This document shows, piece after piece, positions 1 to 6,850 of a stretch of DNA of 18,367 nucleotides. The notes below the pieces were generated by a model. That model did not search any database. It saw nothing but the letters and a program-made list of their open reading frames with translations, and had not been told where the DNA came from. The translations under genes were made by a program, and so were the position numbers. Location of the stretch: the NCBI RefSeq assembly GCF_042434745.1, contig NZ_JBHLSS010000082.1; one strand, written 5' to 3'. Source of the DNA: Azotobacter paspali (GTDB lineage Bacteria > Pseudomonadota > Gammaproteobacteria > Pseudomonadales > Pseudomonadaceae). Each line of letters starts with the position of its first letter. Position 1 is the first letter of the stretch.

Positions 1-164
1 CGGGGCTTGCCCTGTCGGCGGGCGACGAGTTCCCCGCCTTCCCGAAAGCGCCGTACCCAGACGATCGCCGCGCCGTGCCGATGTCGAATCGCTCGGCGGC
101 CTGCCGAGCCGACAGCCCGCCCATGGCCGCGTCGACGAAGATCGGCACTGTATGCTCGAGCCAT
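1..164 (-). pseudogene. IS630-type transposase, 5' fragment, frameshifted and cut by the window edge
   Basis: Read on the minus strand from an ATG at 164, with an AAGGAG ribosome site six bases upstream, the frame gives MARAYSADLR. A second frame then gives FVDAAMGGLSARQAAERFDI, and a third gives AAIVWVRRFREGGELVARRQ. Together these resemble the N-terminal helix-turn-helix of IS630-family transposases (MARAYSxDLR...GLSxRQAAxRF...AIxWVRRF). The reading frame must change twice in about 160 bases, so the gene is inactive unless the reads are wrong. The rest of the transposase lies outside the window. A CTAG tetranucleotide, the usual IS630 target, lies at 255-258 and could mark the element's end, but I could not define a terminal inverted repeat. 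Confidence 0.6.
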
Positions 165-570
165 TCTGGTCTCCTTGTCCGAGCGGGAGAGGAGGCCCGA
201 AATGACCAGGAAGAGCAACCCCTGTATGTCGAATTCGTGTTTTCAAAAAATGCTCTAGCAGTTCGAGGACGTCCGTTGCTGGCCCGGCAAAGCCGGCAGG
301 AATGCGACGCCAGCAGCTATCTGCGGCGCATCCTCCTGGCTCTGAAGCGTACCAACGGCATTCATGTCGAGAATATCGAGAGAGGTGTGTTCAAAGAGAG
401 GTGTGTTCAAAGTTGCCTGGCTGAGGCCCGGCGACCTGGCGTTCCGCCACAACCAACGAGGCGATCCGCCGGGTACCGACCGGGCCCGTATCCGGTTCTG
501 CAGACCGGCATGCGGTGGCGGTCGCGCTGTTGAAGCCGGAGTGCACCTGCGACCGGAGGCCTGGCAGGCT
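165..570. other. Unrecognised intergenic stretch with a 16-bp tandem repeat
   Basis: This stretch lies between the transposase remnant and the 3' end of the DUF3325 gene. The reading frames on both strands overlap each other and none resembles a protein family I know. The only clear structure is an exact 16-base direct repeat at 381-396 and 397-412. The left part (165-258) is probably the non-coding end of the IS630-type element. The rest may be decayed sequence downstream of the iron-uptake operon. Confidence 0.5.
381..412. repeat. Perfect 16-bp tandem direct repeat
   Basis: The 16-mer agaggtgtgttcaaag occurs twice back to back with no spacer and no mismatch. Only two copies are present. 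It lies in non-coding sequence, consistent with a small slippage or repair duplication; no function is evident. Confidence 0.85.
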
Positions 571-897
571 CTAGTGAAACAGCAGCGGGAGCAATGCCAA
601 CAAAGGGGCGGCCAAGGCCAGCGGAACGACCAGGCGCGGCCGGTAGGCCAGCAGCAGGAGCAGGATTCCTGCCGCGATGCTGAGCTGGCCGGCCCAAAGG
701 GCGATACCCACGGAGAGGCCGAGCGCGTTCGCGCAGGCGAATACGGCGATGACCAGCGTCGGCCAGCCGAGCAGTCTCAGAAGCAGGCGCCTGCCATCCG
801 GTGCATCGGTTCCGAAAACCTGCTCATGGTGCGTGTCCATGCTCAGGCAAAGCGCGGCGAAACCGCTGAAGCAGAGCGCGAGGCCTAGCCAAATCAT
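571..897 (-). CDS. DUF3325-type small inner-membrane protein
   Basis: This is a protein of 108 residues, mostly hydrophobic, with roughly three to four membrane segments (near residues 2-20, 38-56, 60-80 and 85-105). It looks like the DUF3325 proteins that are typically the last gene of a DUF3649-PepSY-DUF3325 group beside TonB-dependent siderophore receptors. I chose the ATG at 897 because it overlaps the upstream PepSY stop as ATGA and is preceded by AGGAGG seven bases away. A longer frame upstream would run antisense-like through the PepSY coding end. Its role is unknown; from context it is an accessory to inner-membrane iron-siderophore handling. It is the third gene of the operon and is probably translationally coupled to the PepSY gene. 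Family assignment is by pattern and neighbourhood. Confidence 0.8.
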   Translation of the reverse strand: MIWLGLALCFSGFAALCLSMDTHHEQVFGTDAPDGRRLLLRLLGWPTLVIAVFACANALGLSVGIALWAGQLSIAAGILLLLLAYRPRLVVPLALAAPLLALLPLLFH

Positions 898-2468
898 ATC
901 GGTGCCTCCTGGGGGGCCTTGTGGGGCGGGTTTTGTACGGCGCTGGACAGCAGCCTGGTCAGCTTCCAGGCGGCCAGTCCGAACAGGGCGGCGAGTGCGA
1001 GTAGCGTCAGATCCATACCGGCCACCAGCCATTGTCCATGGGCCAGCGTGGTCAGCAGATGGCTATCCGGCAGGGAGAAGTTGAGCAGCGGCAGACCGGC
1101 ATACAACAGGCTGGCCAGGGCCAGTTGTTCGATCCAGGCGCGCCTGTAGGAGCGCAGCAACGGATGGACAAGGCAAAGCGCCCAGGCGATGAAGAGGCAG
1201 CGGATTTCCCAGTCGATACGCTGTGCCAGGCCCAGCGGCAGCAGGCGGTTGGCCCAGAAATAGGCGGCGATGGCCACGGGGAGCCCGACGACGGTACCGA
1301 CGTTCAACACTTCGACCAGACGATGGCCGAAGGGCGTGGCGCTGCTCTTGCGCCGTTTCGGCAACCGTTTTCCCACCCACAGGACGAGGCCGGTGGCGAT
1401 CATTGCCGTACCCAGCAGGCCGCTCAGAAAAAAGAACCAGCGCATTTCCACACTGGCGAAACGCAGCAGGTGCAGGCCGGTCAGTACGTTGTAGACGGCC
1501 TTGGCCGTCCCGCCATCGACCTGCGGAGGGATGTGTAGCGGTTCGCCGGTCGTGCCGTCGAAACGCAGGCGCTCGCCGACGCCCCGGTCGAGCAGGCTGT
1601 CGCTGCCCAGTTCGCGCAGCTCGATGACGGCCAGTTCGGTTCCCGGTCGACGGACCTCGATACTGCCGACGCCGCGTGGCCAGTGTCGTTCGGCCTCATC
1701 GAGCAGTGGGCGCAGGTCGGTCAAGGGGATGCCGTTCTGCATCGGTGCTGGTTTGGCCTCGACGGAGTCACGCGGGAAGAGTTCGCTGAAGAAGCGTTGG
1801 GTATCGTCCTGGTAGACGCTTTGCATGCCCCAGGGCATCAACATGTACATAAACAGCAGGAGGCCGCTGTAGGTGATCATCAGATGAAACGGTAGGGCCA
1901 GGACCGCTGTTGCGTTGTGGGCATCGAGCCAGGTGCGTTGGCTTTTGCCCGGGCGGAAGGTAAAGAATTCCTGGAAGATTTTCTTGTGGACGATCACGCC
2001 GCTGACGATGGCGACCAGCATGAGCATGGTGGCGATGCAGACGATCCAGCGACCCCACATGTAGTCGATGCCGAACAGTTGGAAATGAAAGCGATAGAAG
2101 AACTGACCCCCGAGCGTTTCGCGCACTTCCAGCGGTTCGCCGCTTGCTGCATCCAGGGTCAGGGCATGTCTTTTTTCCTGGCCGGGTTCGCTCCAATTCA
2201 CCTGTATGGCGGTGTTGCGCTCACCTGGTAGTTGAATGCGCCATTGCTCGGCTGTCGGGGCCAAGCGTTGCAGAGTAGCCCAGGCGCGCTCCGCCGAGCC
2301 GGCATCGGGATGCGAGCCGTGCTGCTCGGGTTTCATCCATAGAGTAATTTCGTTCTGGAAGAAACAGAGGGTGCCAGTGAGGAAGATGGCATACAACAAC
2401 CAGCCCAGCAGCAGGCCGGTCCAGTTGTGCAGCCAGGCATTGGCTTGACGAAAACCCCGCACCTTCAT
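894..2468 (-). CDS. PepSY-associated transmembrane protein, probable siderophore-iron reductase
   Basis: This is a protein of 524 residues. It opens with a short cytoplasmic end and a first membrane helix (HNWTGLLLGWLLYAIFLTG, about residues 14-33), the hallmark of the PepSY_TM family. A periplasmic PepSY-like region follows, then two helices around WIVCIATMLMLVAIVSGVIV and LALPFHLMITYSGLLLFM, with histidines in HNATAVLALPFH. A second soluble part and several C-terminal helices come after. Family members (FoxB, PiuB, FpvG) are inner-membrane proteins linked to reduction of Fe(III)-siderophores. The ATG at 2468 overlaps the upstream stop as ATGA; longer in-frame starts would run through the upstream gene. 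Its 3' end overlaps the DUF3325 gene by four bases. A PvdS box upstream of the operon suggests work on pyoverdine, so it may be functionally like P. aeruginosa FpvG, but I do not claim orthology. Confidence 0.85.
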   Translation of the reverse strand: MKVRGFRQANAWLHNWTGLLLGWLLYAIFLTGTLCFFQNEITLWMKPEQHGSHPDAGSAERAWATLQRLAPTAEQWRIQLPGERNTAIQVNWSEPGQEKRHALTLDAASGEPLEVRETLGGQFFYRFHFQLFGIDYMWGRWIVCIATMLMLVAIVSGVIVHKKIFQEFFTFRPGKSQRTWLDAHNATAVLALPFHLMITYSGLLLFMYMLMPWGMQSVYQDDTQRFFSELFPRDSVEAKPAPMQNGIPLTDLRPLLDEAERHWPRGVGSIEVRRPGTELAVIELRELGSDSLLDRGVGERLRFDGTTGEPLHIPPQVDGGTAKAVYNVLTGLHLLRFASVEMRWFFFLSGLLGTAMIATGLVLWVGKRLPKRRKSSATPFGHRLVEVLNVGTVVGLPVAIAAYFWANRLLPLGLAQRIDWEIRCLFIAWALCLVHPLLRSYRRAWIEQLALASLLYAGLPLLNFSLPDSHLLTTLAHGQWLVAGMDLTLLALAALFGLAAWKLTRLLSSAVQNPPHKAPQEAPI

Positions 2469-2788
2469 GGGCGCAACTCCCGCACCAGAAGGTGCATGGC
2501 GGGAGGGACGGCCAGCAAAAGGGTAACTCCCCAGGCCCGCCAGGCGCTGGAGGCGCTGAAGGCCCAGATAGCCAAGGCGCAGAACAGGGCGAACGAAAGC
2601 ATCGTTGCCGTCAATACCGCCTGCGCAGGCGGCAAGGGCAAGGCCCAGGAAAGGCTGACGGTTGCTAGGGCGCTGAAACCGTAGCCGCCAAACACCGCGA
2701 GCACGACACGCGCGGCGGTATCCAGACGCTGACTGTTTTGCAGGAAAGTGCGAAACCGCTCCCAACGAGGTTCGGAGGACAGGGGCAT
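2465..2788 (-). CDS. DUF3649-type iron-uptake membrane protein
   Basis: This is a protein of 107 residues with a charged N-terminus (about residues 1-22) and three hydrophobic segments near 25-45, 52-77 and 82-102. It fits the DUF3649 family, small proteins often annotated as iron uptake protein and found directly upstream of PepSY transmembrane genes. It is the first gene of the three-gene minus-strand operon and ends in an ATGA overlap with the PepSY gene. The start at 2788 leaves a 78-base leader after the PvdS-type promoter at 2867-2890. The ribosome site is weak (AGG about eight bases upstream). No catalytic residues are apparent; a structural or partner role is the likely reading. No TonB-dependent receptor gene sits beside it here, which is unusual for this triad. 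Confidence 0.8.
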   Translation of the reverse strand: MPLSSEPRWERFRTFLQNSQRLDTAARVVLAVFGGYGFSALATVSLSWALPLPPAQAVLTATMLSFALFCALAIWAFSASSAWRAWGVTLLLAVPPAMHLLVRELRP

Positions 2789-3291
2789 GGGATATACCTG
2801 TTTTTACGAACGGGCCACTTGATATGAAGGGCGTATATCGTCTAGACGACTGGCCCTACTCCAGCAACGATCAAGGCCGCCGAAAATTTAGTTCGGCTTC
2901 TTCTCATATCCGACAAGCTGTGGTCTTGATGCGCCATCCCCTGTCGCACCTCACGGGGAAGAAAAAATTGCTGCTGGGCCTGCTTTGCCAGGGGGAATAC
3001 CACCATTGCCTGTCGAAGCGCATAGGCAAAACTTTGACTCGGCGTGCTTCTAATCGGCATGGCAGGGGCCATCGACTGGAGCGACAGGGGAGTCCTCAGG
3101 AACCGAGAAGAGAAGAGAGGGAGGGGGTCTTCAAGCAGCCTATTCCTGACTGGCTTCAGCCCGGAATGGGCCGTGTGCGTACTTGCAACACTCCTTGGAC
3201 GATTAGGGGGTACAGTTATCTGCTGCTTGCGTTATCGCTTGGTAGGAGATCGAGGCAAGGTGCAGTCTATTGGGTAATGGCCATTCCTTGC
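2789..3291. other. Intergenic region between the PepSY operon and the LEA/WHy gene
   Basis: Both flanking genes are on the minus strand. Apart from the PvdS box at 2867-2890 I see no gene. The open frames at 2842-3072 (minus) and 2824-3516 (plus) have no recognisable domain, and the minus one contains the promoter. A purine-only tract covers 3105-3127. No TonB-dependent receptor remnant and no convincing terminator for the upstream gene is visible. Confidence 0.55.
2867..2890 (-). promoter_or_regulatory. PvdS-type iron-starvation (IS) box, DUF3649-PepSY-DUF3325 operon
   Basis: On the minus strand the sequence reads TAAAT (2890-2886), exactly 16 bases, then CGT (2869-2867). This is the published PvdS promoter pattern TAAAT-N16/17-CGT. 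It lies 78 bases upstream of the DUF3649 start codon and points toward it. The match is exact; activity is inferred. Confidence 0.75.
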
Positions 3292-3795
3292 TTAATGATT
3301 GCTGGCGATCATTTCGCCACGCGCCAGTTCGCCATTGTGGAAGAACGGTACTTTGCGTCCGAACAGGCGCCCGATCTTGACCTCTCCGCTCACCTGATAA
3401 GAAATGGGCTTTTCGGCTTTCTTCAACAACTTGACGAGGGGTTTCATGCGTCGCCAGAGGTTGGTCGTGACCGGCACCTCGAATTCCTGGTGGCCGTGAG
3501 CCGGAACGGTGAATGATTGTCTCGACTCGCCATCGTTCACCAACTCGATATCTTCCAGGTGCACCTGATAGGCCAGGCCACGAACCGGGAGCTTGTTTTC
3601 GTTGGGGTTGCTGATGCGGAAATGCAGAACGAAGTCCTGCTCCAGCAGACCGGCCTTGCTGATTTCGACTTGGGTCAGCTCCAGGACCGGAGGCTGGAAT
3701 GCTTCATCCGCCCAGCTTGTGGAAGCAGCCGTACTGGCAAGGAAAGTCATGAGCCAAAGGCCGAAGATCCTTGGTTTGGATACCCGTGAACACAT
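3292..3795 (-). CDS. Exported LEA-type-2 / WHy-domain protein, Fur-controlled
   Basis: This is a protein of 167 residues. An N-terminal signal peptide (hydrophobic stretch about 10-25 ending in STSWADE) predicts export to the periplasm; there is no lipobox cysteine. The rest matches the LEA14/WHy beta-sandwich pattern: a strand with LTQVEISKAGLLEQDFVLHF, then RISNPNENKLPVRGLAYQVH, the typical NPN...P(V/L)xGLxY motif, then an alternating beta region ending in KVPFFHNGELA. Such proteins are small binding or stress-protective domains of unsettled function. The start at 3795 has a GGGAGAG ribosome site about eight bases upstream. A strong Fur box sits 26 bases upstream of the start codon, so expression should rise in iron starvation. 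Its position between two pyoverdine-linked units suggests a periplasmic role in iron uptake or siderophore maturation; that is inference. Confidence 0.8.
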   Translation of the reverse strand: MCSRVSKPRIFGLWLMTFLASTAASTSWADEAFQPPVLELTQVEISKAGLLEQDFVLHFRISNPNENKLPVRGLAYQVHLEDIELVNDGESRQSFTVPAHGHQEFEVPVTTNLWRRMKPLVKLLKKAEKPISYQVSGEVKIGRLFGRKVPFFHNGELARGEMIASNH

Positions 3796-3821
3796 GGGGA
3801 AACTCTCCCTTATCGCCAGGC

Positions 3822-3840
3822 ATAAATGATAATCATTATT
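3822..3840 (-). promoter_or_regulatory. Fur box upstream of the LEA/WHy gene
   Basis: The 19-base element at this position matches the classical Fur consensus (GATAATGATAATCATTATC) at 15 of 19 positions, including an unbroken core AATGATAATCATTAT. It is 26 bases upstream of the start codon of the minus-strand gene. The next plus-strand gene, pvdQ, is 375 bases away and has its own PvdS box, so the Fur site most likely serves the LEA/WHy gene. The site is nearly palindromic, so strand is nominal. Confidence 0.85.
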
Positions 3841-4145
3841 GCAAAACGCCGCTACCGAATTCAGCTTGGCAAGAAAGCATCTGTCGATTAATGACCCGGG
3901 TCATACTTTAGGTGGCTATTGCGGCAGAAATATGGCCATGGGCCTGATTTACGTTTGCAGGCGAGCTTTGCTATCCCGTGCGAATCAGACTGCCGTTATG
4001 CCGGAGCCGGAAAATCGGAAAACGCGTAGCCCCATGGGCGCGCTAAGCCTGACGGATTGGCTCGACGCGACAGTTTTGCCAGTGCATTCACTGATATCAG
4101 ATCTGCATGACGAATACATTGTGACGGTGTCGGGAACCGGGCCGC
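3841..4145. other. Intergenic region upstream of pvdQ with a 14-bp palindrome
   Basis: This spans the space between the Fur box and the pvdQ promoter. Overlapping short frames occur on both strands but none resembles a known protein or carries a convincing ribosome site. A perfect 14-base palindrome, ATGACCCGGGTCAT, lies at 3891-3904 and could be an operator. I see no tRNA, terminator or repeat here. Confidence 0.5.
3891..3904. promoter_or_regulatory. Perfect 14-bp palindrome, possible operator
   Basis: ATGACCCGGGTCAT is a perfect inverted repeat with no spacer in otherwise structureless intergenic DNA, 50 bases beyond the Fur box and about 240 bases before the pvdQ promoter. A dimeric regulator could bind it, but no regulator is identified and chance occurrence is possible. 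Confidence 0.25.
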
Positions 4146-4169
4146 TAAATTTCCTGGCGTGCCTCTCGT
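4146..4169 (+). promoter_or_regulatory. PvdS-type iron-starvation (IS) box, pvdQ
   Basis: TAAAT at 4146-4150 is followed by exactly 16 bases and CGT at 4167-4169, preceded by GC as in many known IS boxes. It lies 45 bases upstream of the pvdQ start codon in the correct orientation. pvdQ is a known PvdS target in P. aeruginosa, so this is a confident call. Confidence 0.9.
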
Positions 4170-4214
4170 TCTTGCGGATGCACTCACCATTCGGTGCGGA
4201 CAGGGGAGATATGC

Positions 4215-6503
4215 ATGCGTCGATTCCTTGCGGGCATGGTCGGGGCTTCGTTGGCCTGCTTGGCCTTGCCGGTGCCAGCCGGTCCATCGATGGTGGCGGA
4301 GATCCGCTGGACTGCTTTCGGTGTGCCACATATCCGCGCCGAGAATGAGGCAGGGCTCGGTTATGGGATCGGCTACGCCTATGCGCGGGACAACCTGTGT
4401 CTGCTGGCCGAAGAGATAGTCACCGCACGCGGCGAGCGGGCTCGGTTTTTCGGCGCCGATGGCCAGTCCTCGTCCCGGATCGACAATGTTTCCTCGGACT
4501 TCTTCTTCCGCTGGTTGAACGACGACTCATCCGTGGCAGCCCTATGGCAGGTACAGCCAGAGCCGGTTCGCCAACTGCTCGAGGGTTATGCGGCGGGCTT
4601 CAACCGTTACCTGCGGGATACGCCGGAAGAGCAACGGCCCGTGGCCTGCGCCGGGCGTGAATGGTTGCGGCCGATCTCGAGCGGCGATTTGCTGCGCTTC
4701 ACCCGACGGCTCATGATCGAAAGCGGGCTCGGGCAGTTCGTCGAAGCGGTACTGAACGCGGCGCCACCCGGTGAGCAGGACAGGGCAGCCCTCAGGCGCC
4801 CCGTGGATTTCGAGCAGGCGGCTCGCCGGCGCGAGGCGTTCGTCCGGCACACGGGCAGCAACGGTATCGCCGTCGGCCGACAACTGTCGGATAACGGCAA
4901 GGGCTTGCTGCTGGCGAACCCGCATTTCCCCTGGTTCGGCGCGCTGCGCTTCTATCAATTGCATTTGAGCATCCCTGGGCGGCTCGATGTCATGGGCGCT
5001 GCTCTGCCCGGACTGCCGCTGGTGAACATCGGCTTCAACCAGCATCTCGCCTGGACCCATACGGTCGACAGTTCCAGCCATTTCACCCTGCATCGCTTGG
5101 AACTGAACCCGCAGGCTCCGGGGCATTATCGCGTGGATGGCATCGACTATCCCCTGGAGAAGCGGATGTTGAGCGTCGAGGTGCTCGATGCGCAAGGCAA
5201 TCTGTCGACGCTGGAACACAGTCTCTATCTGTCGAAGTACGGACCGCTGGTGAAGTGGCCCGGCCTGCTCGACTGGACCGATGGAACGGCCTATGCGTTG
5301 CACGATGCCAACCTGGATAATACGCGTGCCCTCCAGCAGTGGACCGAAATGAACCGGGCCACCAGCCTTGCCGAGTTCCGCACATCGATCGAACGGACCC
5401 AGGGCATTCCCTGGGTCAATACTCTGGCCAGCGACGAGCGGGGCAGGGTGCTCTACATGAACGCTTCGGTCATTCCGAACCTGGAGGCCGATCAATTGGC
5501 GAATTGCCTCGATGCGTCGCTGGCCGGAAAAGGCTTGCCGGTGCTCGATGGTTCGCGCAGCGCCTGCGACTGGCGCCATGACGAAAGCGCCGCTCAGCCC
5601 GGGATAGTGCCTCCGGGCAAATTGCCTGTGCTCGAGCGCGAGGACTTCGTGCAGAACTCCAATGACAGTGCCTGGATGACCAATCCAGCTGCGCGTCTGA
5701 CGGGTTTCTCGCCACTGGTCAGTCGCGACGGCCAGCTTCTGGGTCCCCGGACCCGTTTCGCCCTCGACCAGTTGACTCGGCTTGGCCGGGAGCGCCTGGA
5801 CGCACAGCGACTGGAGCGCCTGGTGACGGATAACCAAGTCTACCTGGCCGATCTGTTGGTGGATGATCTGCTGACTCTGTGTCCCGAAAACCGGGAACTG
5901 GTGGAGGTCTGTACAGGGTTGCGTCTCTGGAGCCGCCGGGCAGGTCTGGAGGATGGCTCAGGTCTCCTGTATTTCCAGCACTTCGCCGAGCATTTCAGAG
6001 CGATTCCGGATGCCTGGCGCATACCCTTCGATCCGCAGGACCCTGTGCATACCCCGCGCGGCATCGCCTTGGACGATCCACAGGTCAGGGAAAAGGTCGT
6101 CAAAGCCTTGCTGGTTGCCCGCGACGAAGTTGCTGCGGATGGGGTCGGTGCGAAAACAGTCTGGGGGGAACTCCAGAAGACGAGTCGTGGTGCCGAGCGG
6201 ATACCCATCCCCGGCGGGGATGGTCGGCTTGGAATCTACAACGCGATTCAGGCGCGACCGGCCTCGGTTGGCCGCGGCTTGGAAGTGGTAGGAGGCAGTA
6301 GTTACATACAGTTGGTGCGTTTCACGGAAGAGGGTCCCCAGGCTCGCGGGCTCCTGTCATTTTCCCAGTCCACCGATCCGGCTTCGCCGCATTACCGGGA
6401 CCAGACTCGGCTGTTTTCCCGTCAGACATGGCAAACGATTCCATTCAGCGAGGCGCAGATAAAAGCCAGCTCGCCATCTGAGGTCCTTAAGTTAGCCGAA
6501 TGA
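4215..6503 (+). CDS. pvdQ: PvdQ, periplasmic Ntn-hydrolase acylase of pyoverdine maturation
   Basis: The protein has 762 residues, the same length as P. aeruginosa PvdQ by recollection. It removes the fatty acyl chain from the pyoverdine precursor in the periplasm and also hydrolyses long-chain acyl-homoserine lactones. I chose the ATG at 4215 because GGGGAG lies six bases upstream; an in-frame start seven codons earlier lacks this. The signal peptide covers about residues 1-23. The alpha chain is followed by the autocleavage site RHTG|SNG, with nucleophile Ser215. His237, Val284 and Asn483 fall at the spacing of the PvdQ active-site residues His23beta, Val70beta and Asn269beta, all conserved with a constant offset of two. 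It stands alone behind its own PvdS box, not followed by pvdA as in PAO1, and the dif site lies 250 bases past its stop. The gene looks fully intact. Confidence 0.96.
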   Translation: MRRFLAGMVGASLACLALPVPAGPSMVAEIRWTAFGVPHIRAENEAGLGYGIGYAYARDNLCLLAEEIVTARGERARFFGADGQSSSRIDNVSSDFFFRWLNDDSSVAALWQVQPEPVRQLLEGYAAGFNRYLRDTPEEQRPVACAGREWLRPISSGDLLRFTRRLMIESGLGQFVEAVLNAAPPGEQDRAALRRPVDFEQAARRREAFVRHTGSNGIAVGRQLSDNGKGLLLANPHFPWFGALRFYQLHLSIPGRLDVMGAALPGLPLVNIGFNQHLAWTHTVDSSSHFTLHRLELNPQAPGHYRVDGIDYPLEKRMLSVEVLDAQGNLSTLEHSLYLSKYGPLVKWPGLLDWTDGTAYALHDANLDNTRALQQWTEMNRATSLAEFRTSIERTQGIPWVNTLASDERGRVLYMNASVIPNLEADQLANCLDASLAGKGLPVLDGSRSACDWRHDESAAQPGIVPPGKLPVLEREDFVQNSNDSAWMTNPAARLTGFSPLVSRDGQLLGPRTRFALDQLTRLGRERLDAQRLERLVTDNQVYLADLLVDDLLTLCPENRELVEVCTGLRLWSRRAGLEDGSGLLYFQHFAEHFRAIPDAWRIPFDPQDPVHTPRGIALDDPQVREKVVKALLVARDEVAADGVGAKTVWGELQKTSRGAERIPIPGGDGRLGIYNAIQARPASVGRGLEVVGGSSYIQLVRFTEEGPQARGLLSFSQSTDPASPHYRDQTRLFSRQTWQTIPFSEAQIKASSPSEVLKLAE

Positions 6504-6716
6504 GTCCGGGCAAGGTCTTCGTGAGGGTATATAGCAGGCAGCCTTTGCTTTGTGGAAGAAGGTAGCCCTTCAGAGACGCGGTAGTCCGGCGAGAAATCCT
6601 TCGAGAAATACGGACCATCCGAGCGCGTTGCACTGCACCTTCCCAGCCGATCGTGGCCAACCCGAACGCAACTCACAGCTTGCGTCAAAGCCATCCGTCA
6701 ACAAGGCGGCGCTCGG

Positions 6717-6730
6717 AACCGGTACCGGTT
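6717..6730. repeat. Perfect 14-bp palindrome beside dif
   Basis: AACCGGTACCGGTT is a perfect inverted repeat 22 bases from the dif site. As RNA it could fold only as a 5-bp stem with a GUAC loop and has no U tract, so it is a poor terminator. It may be a protein-binding site or a chance palindrome. Confidence 0.3.
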
Positions 6731-6752
6731 TACCCGGCTTCTTCGCTACACT

Positions 6753-6780
6753 ATTTAACATAATATACATTATGCGAAGT
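6753..6780 (-). other. dif: dif site, XerC/XerD chromosome-dimer resolution
   Basis: On the minus strand this 28-base site reads XerC arm ACTTCGCATAA, central region TGTATA, XerD arm TTATGTTAAAT. Against the E. coli dif the XerD arm and centre are identical and the XerC arm keeps CGCATAA. Against the gammaproteobacterial/Pseudomonas consensus as I remember it (GATTCGCATAA for the XerC arm), only the first two bases differ. XerCD acts here with FtsK at the division septum to resolve chromosome dimers, so the site normally marks the replication terminus. It lies in non-coding DNA between convergent genes, as a functional dif would. An alternative is a dif-like end of an Xer-exploiting integrative element, but I see no second copy and no such element in the window. 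Confidence 0.92.
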
Positions 6781-6791
6781 ATTGGTATGGC

Positions 6792-6822
6792 GCTGTGAAC
6801 TCCTTTGCTAAGAGCTCACAGC
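6792..6822. terminator. Hairpin between dif and the fpvI 3' end
   Basis: The arms 6792-6802 and 6812-6822 pair over 11 bp with one mismatch around a 9-base loop. The hairpin begins 29 bases past the fpvI stop on the minus strand. Neither side is followed by a run of U, so it is at best a weak or Rho-assisted bidirectional terminator, or an mRNA 3' stabilising stem. Confidence 0.4.
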
Positions 6823-6850
6823 TAGAGTTCTACGCTGAACCCCGCTTTGC

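Larger units (their letters stand above)
6504..6850. other. Intergenic region between convergent pvdQ and fpvI, containing dif
   Basis: Two genes end toward each other here. The region holds a perfect 14-base palindrome (AACCGGTACCGGTT, 6717-6730), the dif site (6753-6780) and a hairpin (6792-6822). No reading frame in it resembles a protein. In P. aeruginosa PAO1 the gene pvdA occupies this position between pvdQ and fpvI; no trace of pvdA is visible here. Confidence 0.75.

Noticed and set aside
364..888. 174-residue plus-strand frame opposite the DUF3325 gene
   Set aside because: It is rich in Arg, Gln and Ala with no domain, and antisense to a coupled operon gene with a good ribosome site.
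894..2468. Naming the PepSY protein fpvG
   Set aside because: Its operon partners are DUF3649 and DUF3325 rather than the fpvHJK-CDEF set, so orthology is not supported.
2842..3072. 76-residue minus-strand frame upstream of the DUF3649 gene
   Set aside because: It contains the PvdS box and has no ribosome site or family resemblance.
3105..3127. Purine-only tract as a possible regulatory or sRNA element
   Set aside because: There is no promoter, Fur box or terminator around it; composition alone is not enough.
3839..4348. Plus-strand frame running into pvdQ in another phase
   Set aside because: It overlaps the pvdQ promoter and signal peptide and shows no protein pattern.
4542..5837. 431-residue open frame on the minus strand within pvdQ
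   Set aside because: It is antisense to a fully conserved pvdQ with intact active-site residues; long antisense frames are common in GC-rich DNA and this one has no recognisable domain.
6753..6780. Reading the dif-like site as a plasmid cer/psi site or a loxP-like site
   Set aside because: The six-base centre and XerD arm are those of chromosomal dif, and no plasmid functions are visible; plasmid sites usually have longer centres and accessory arms.
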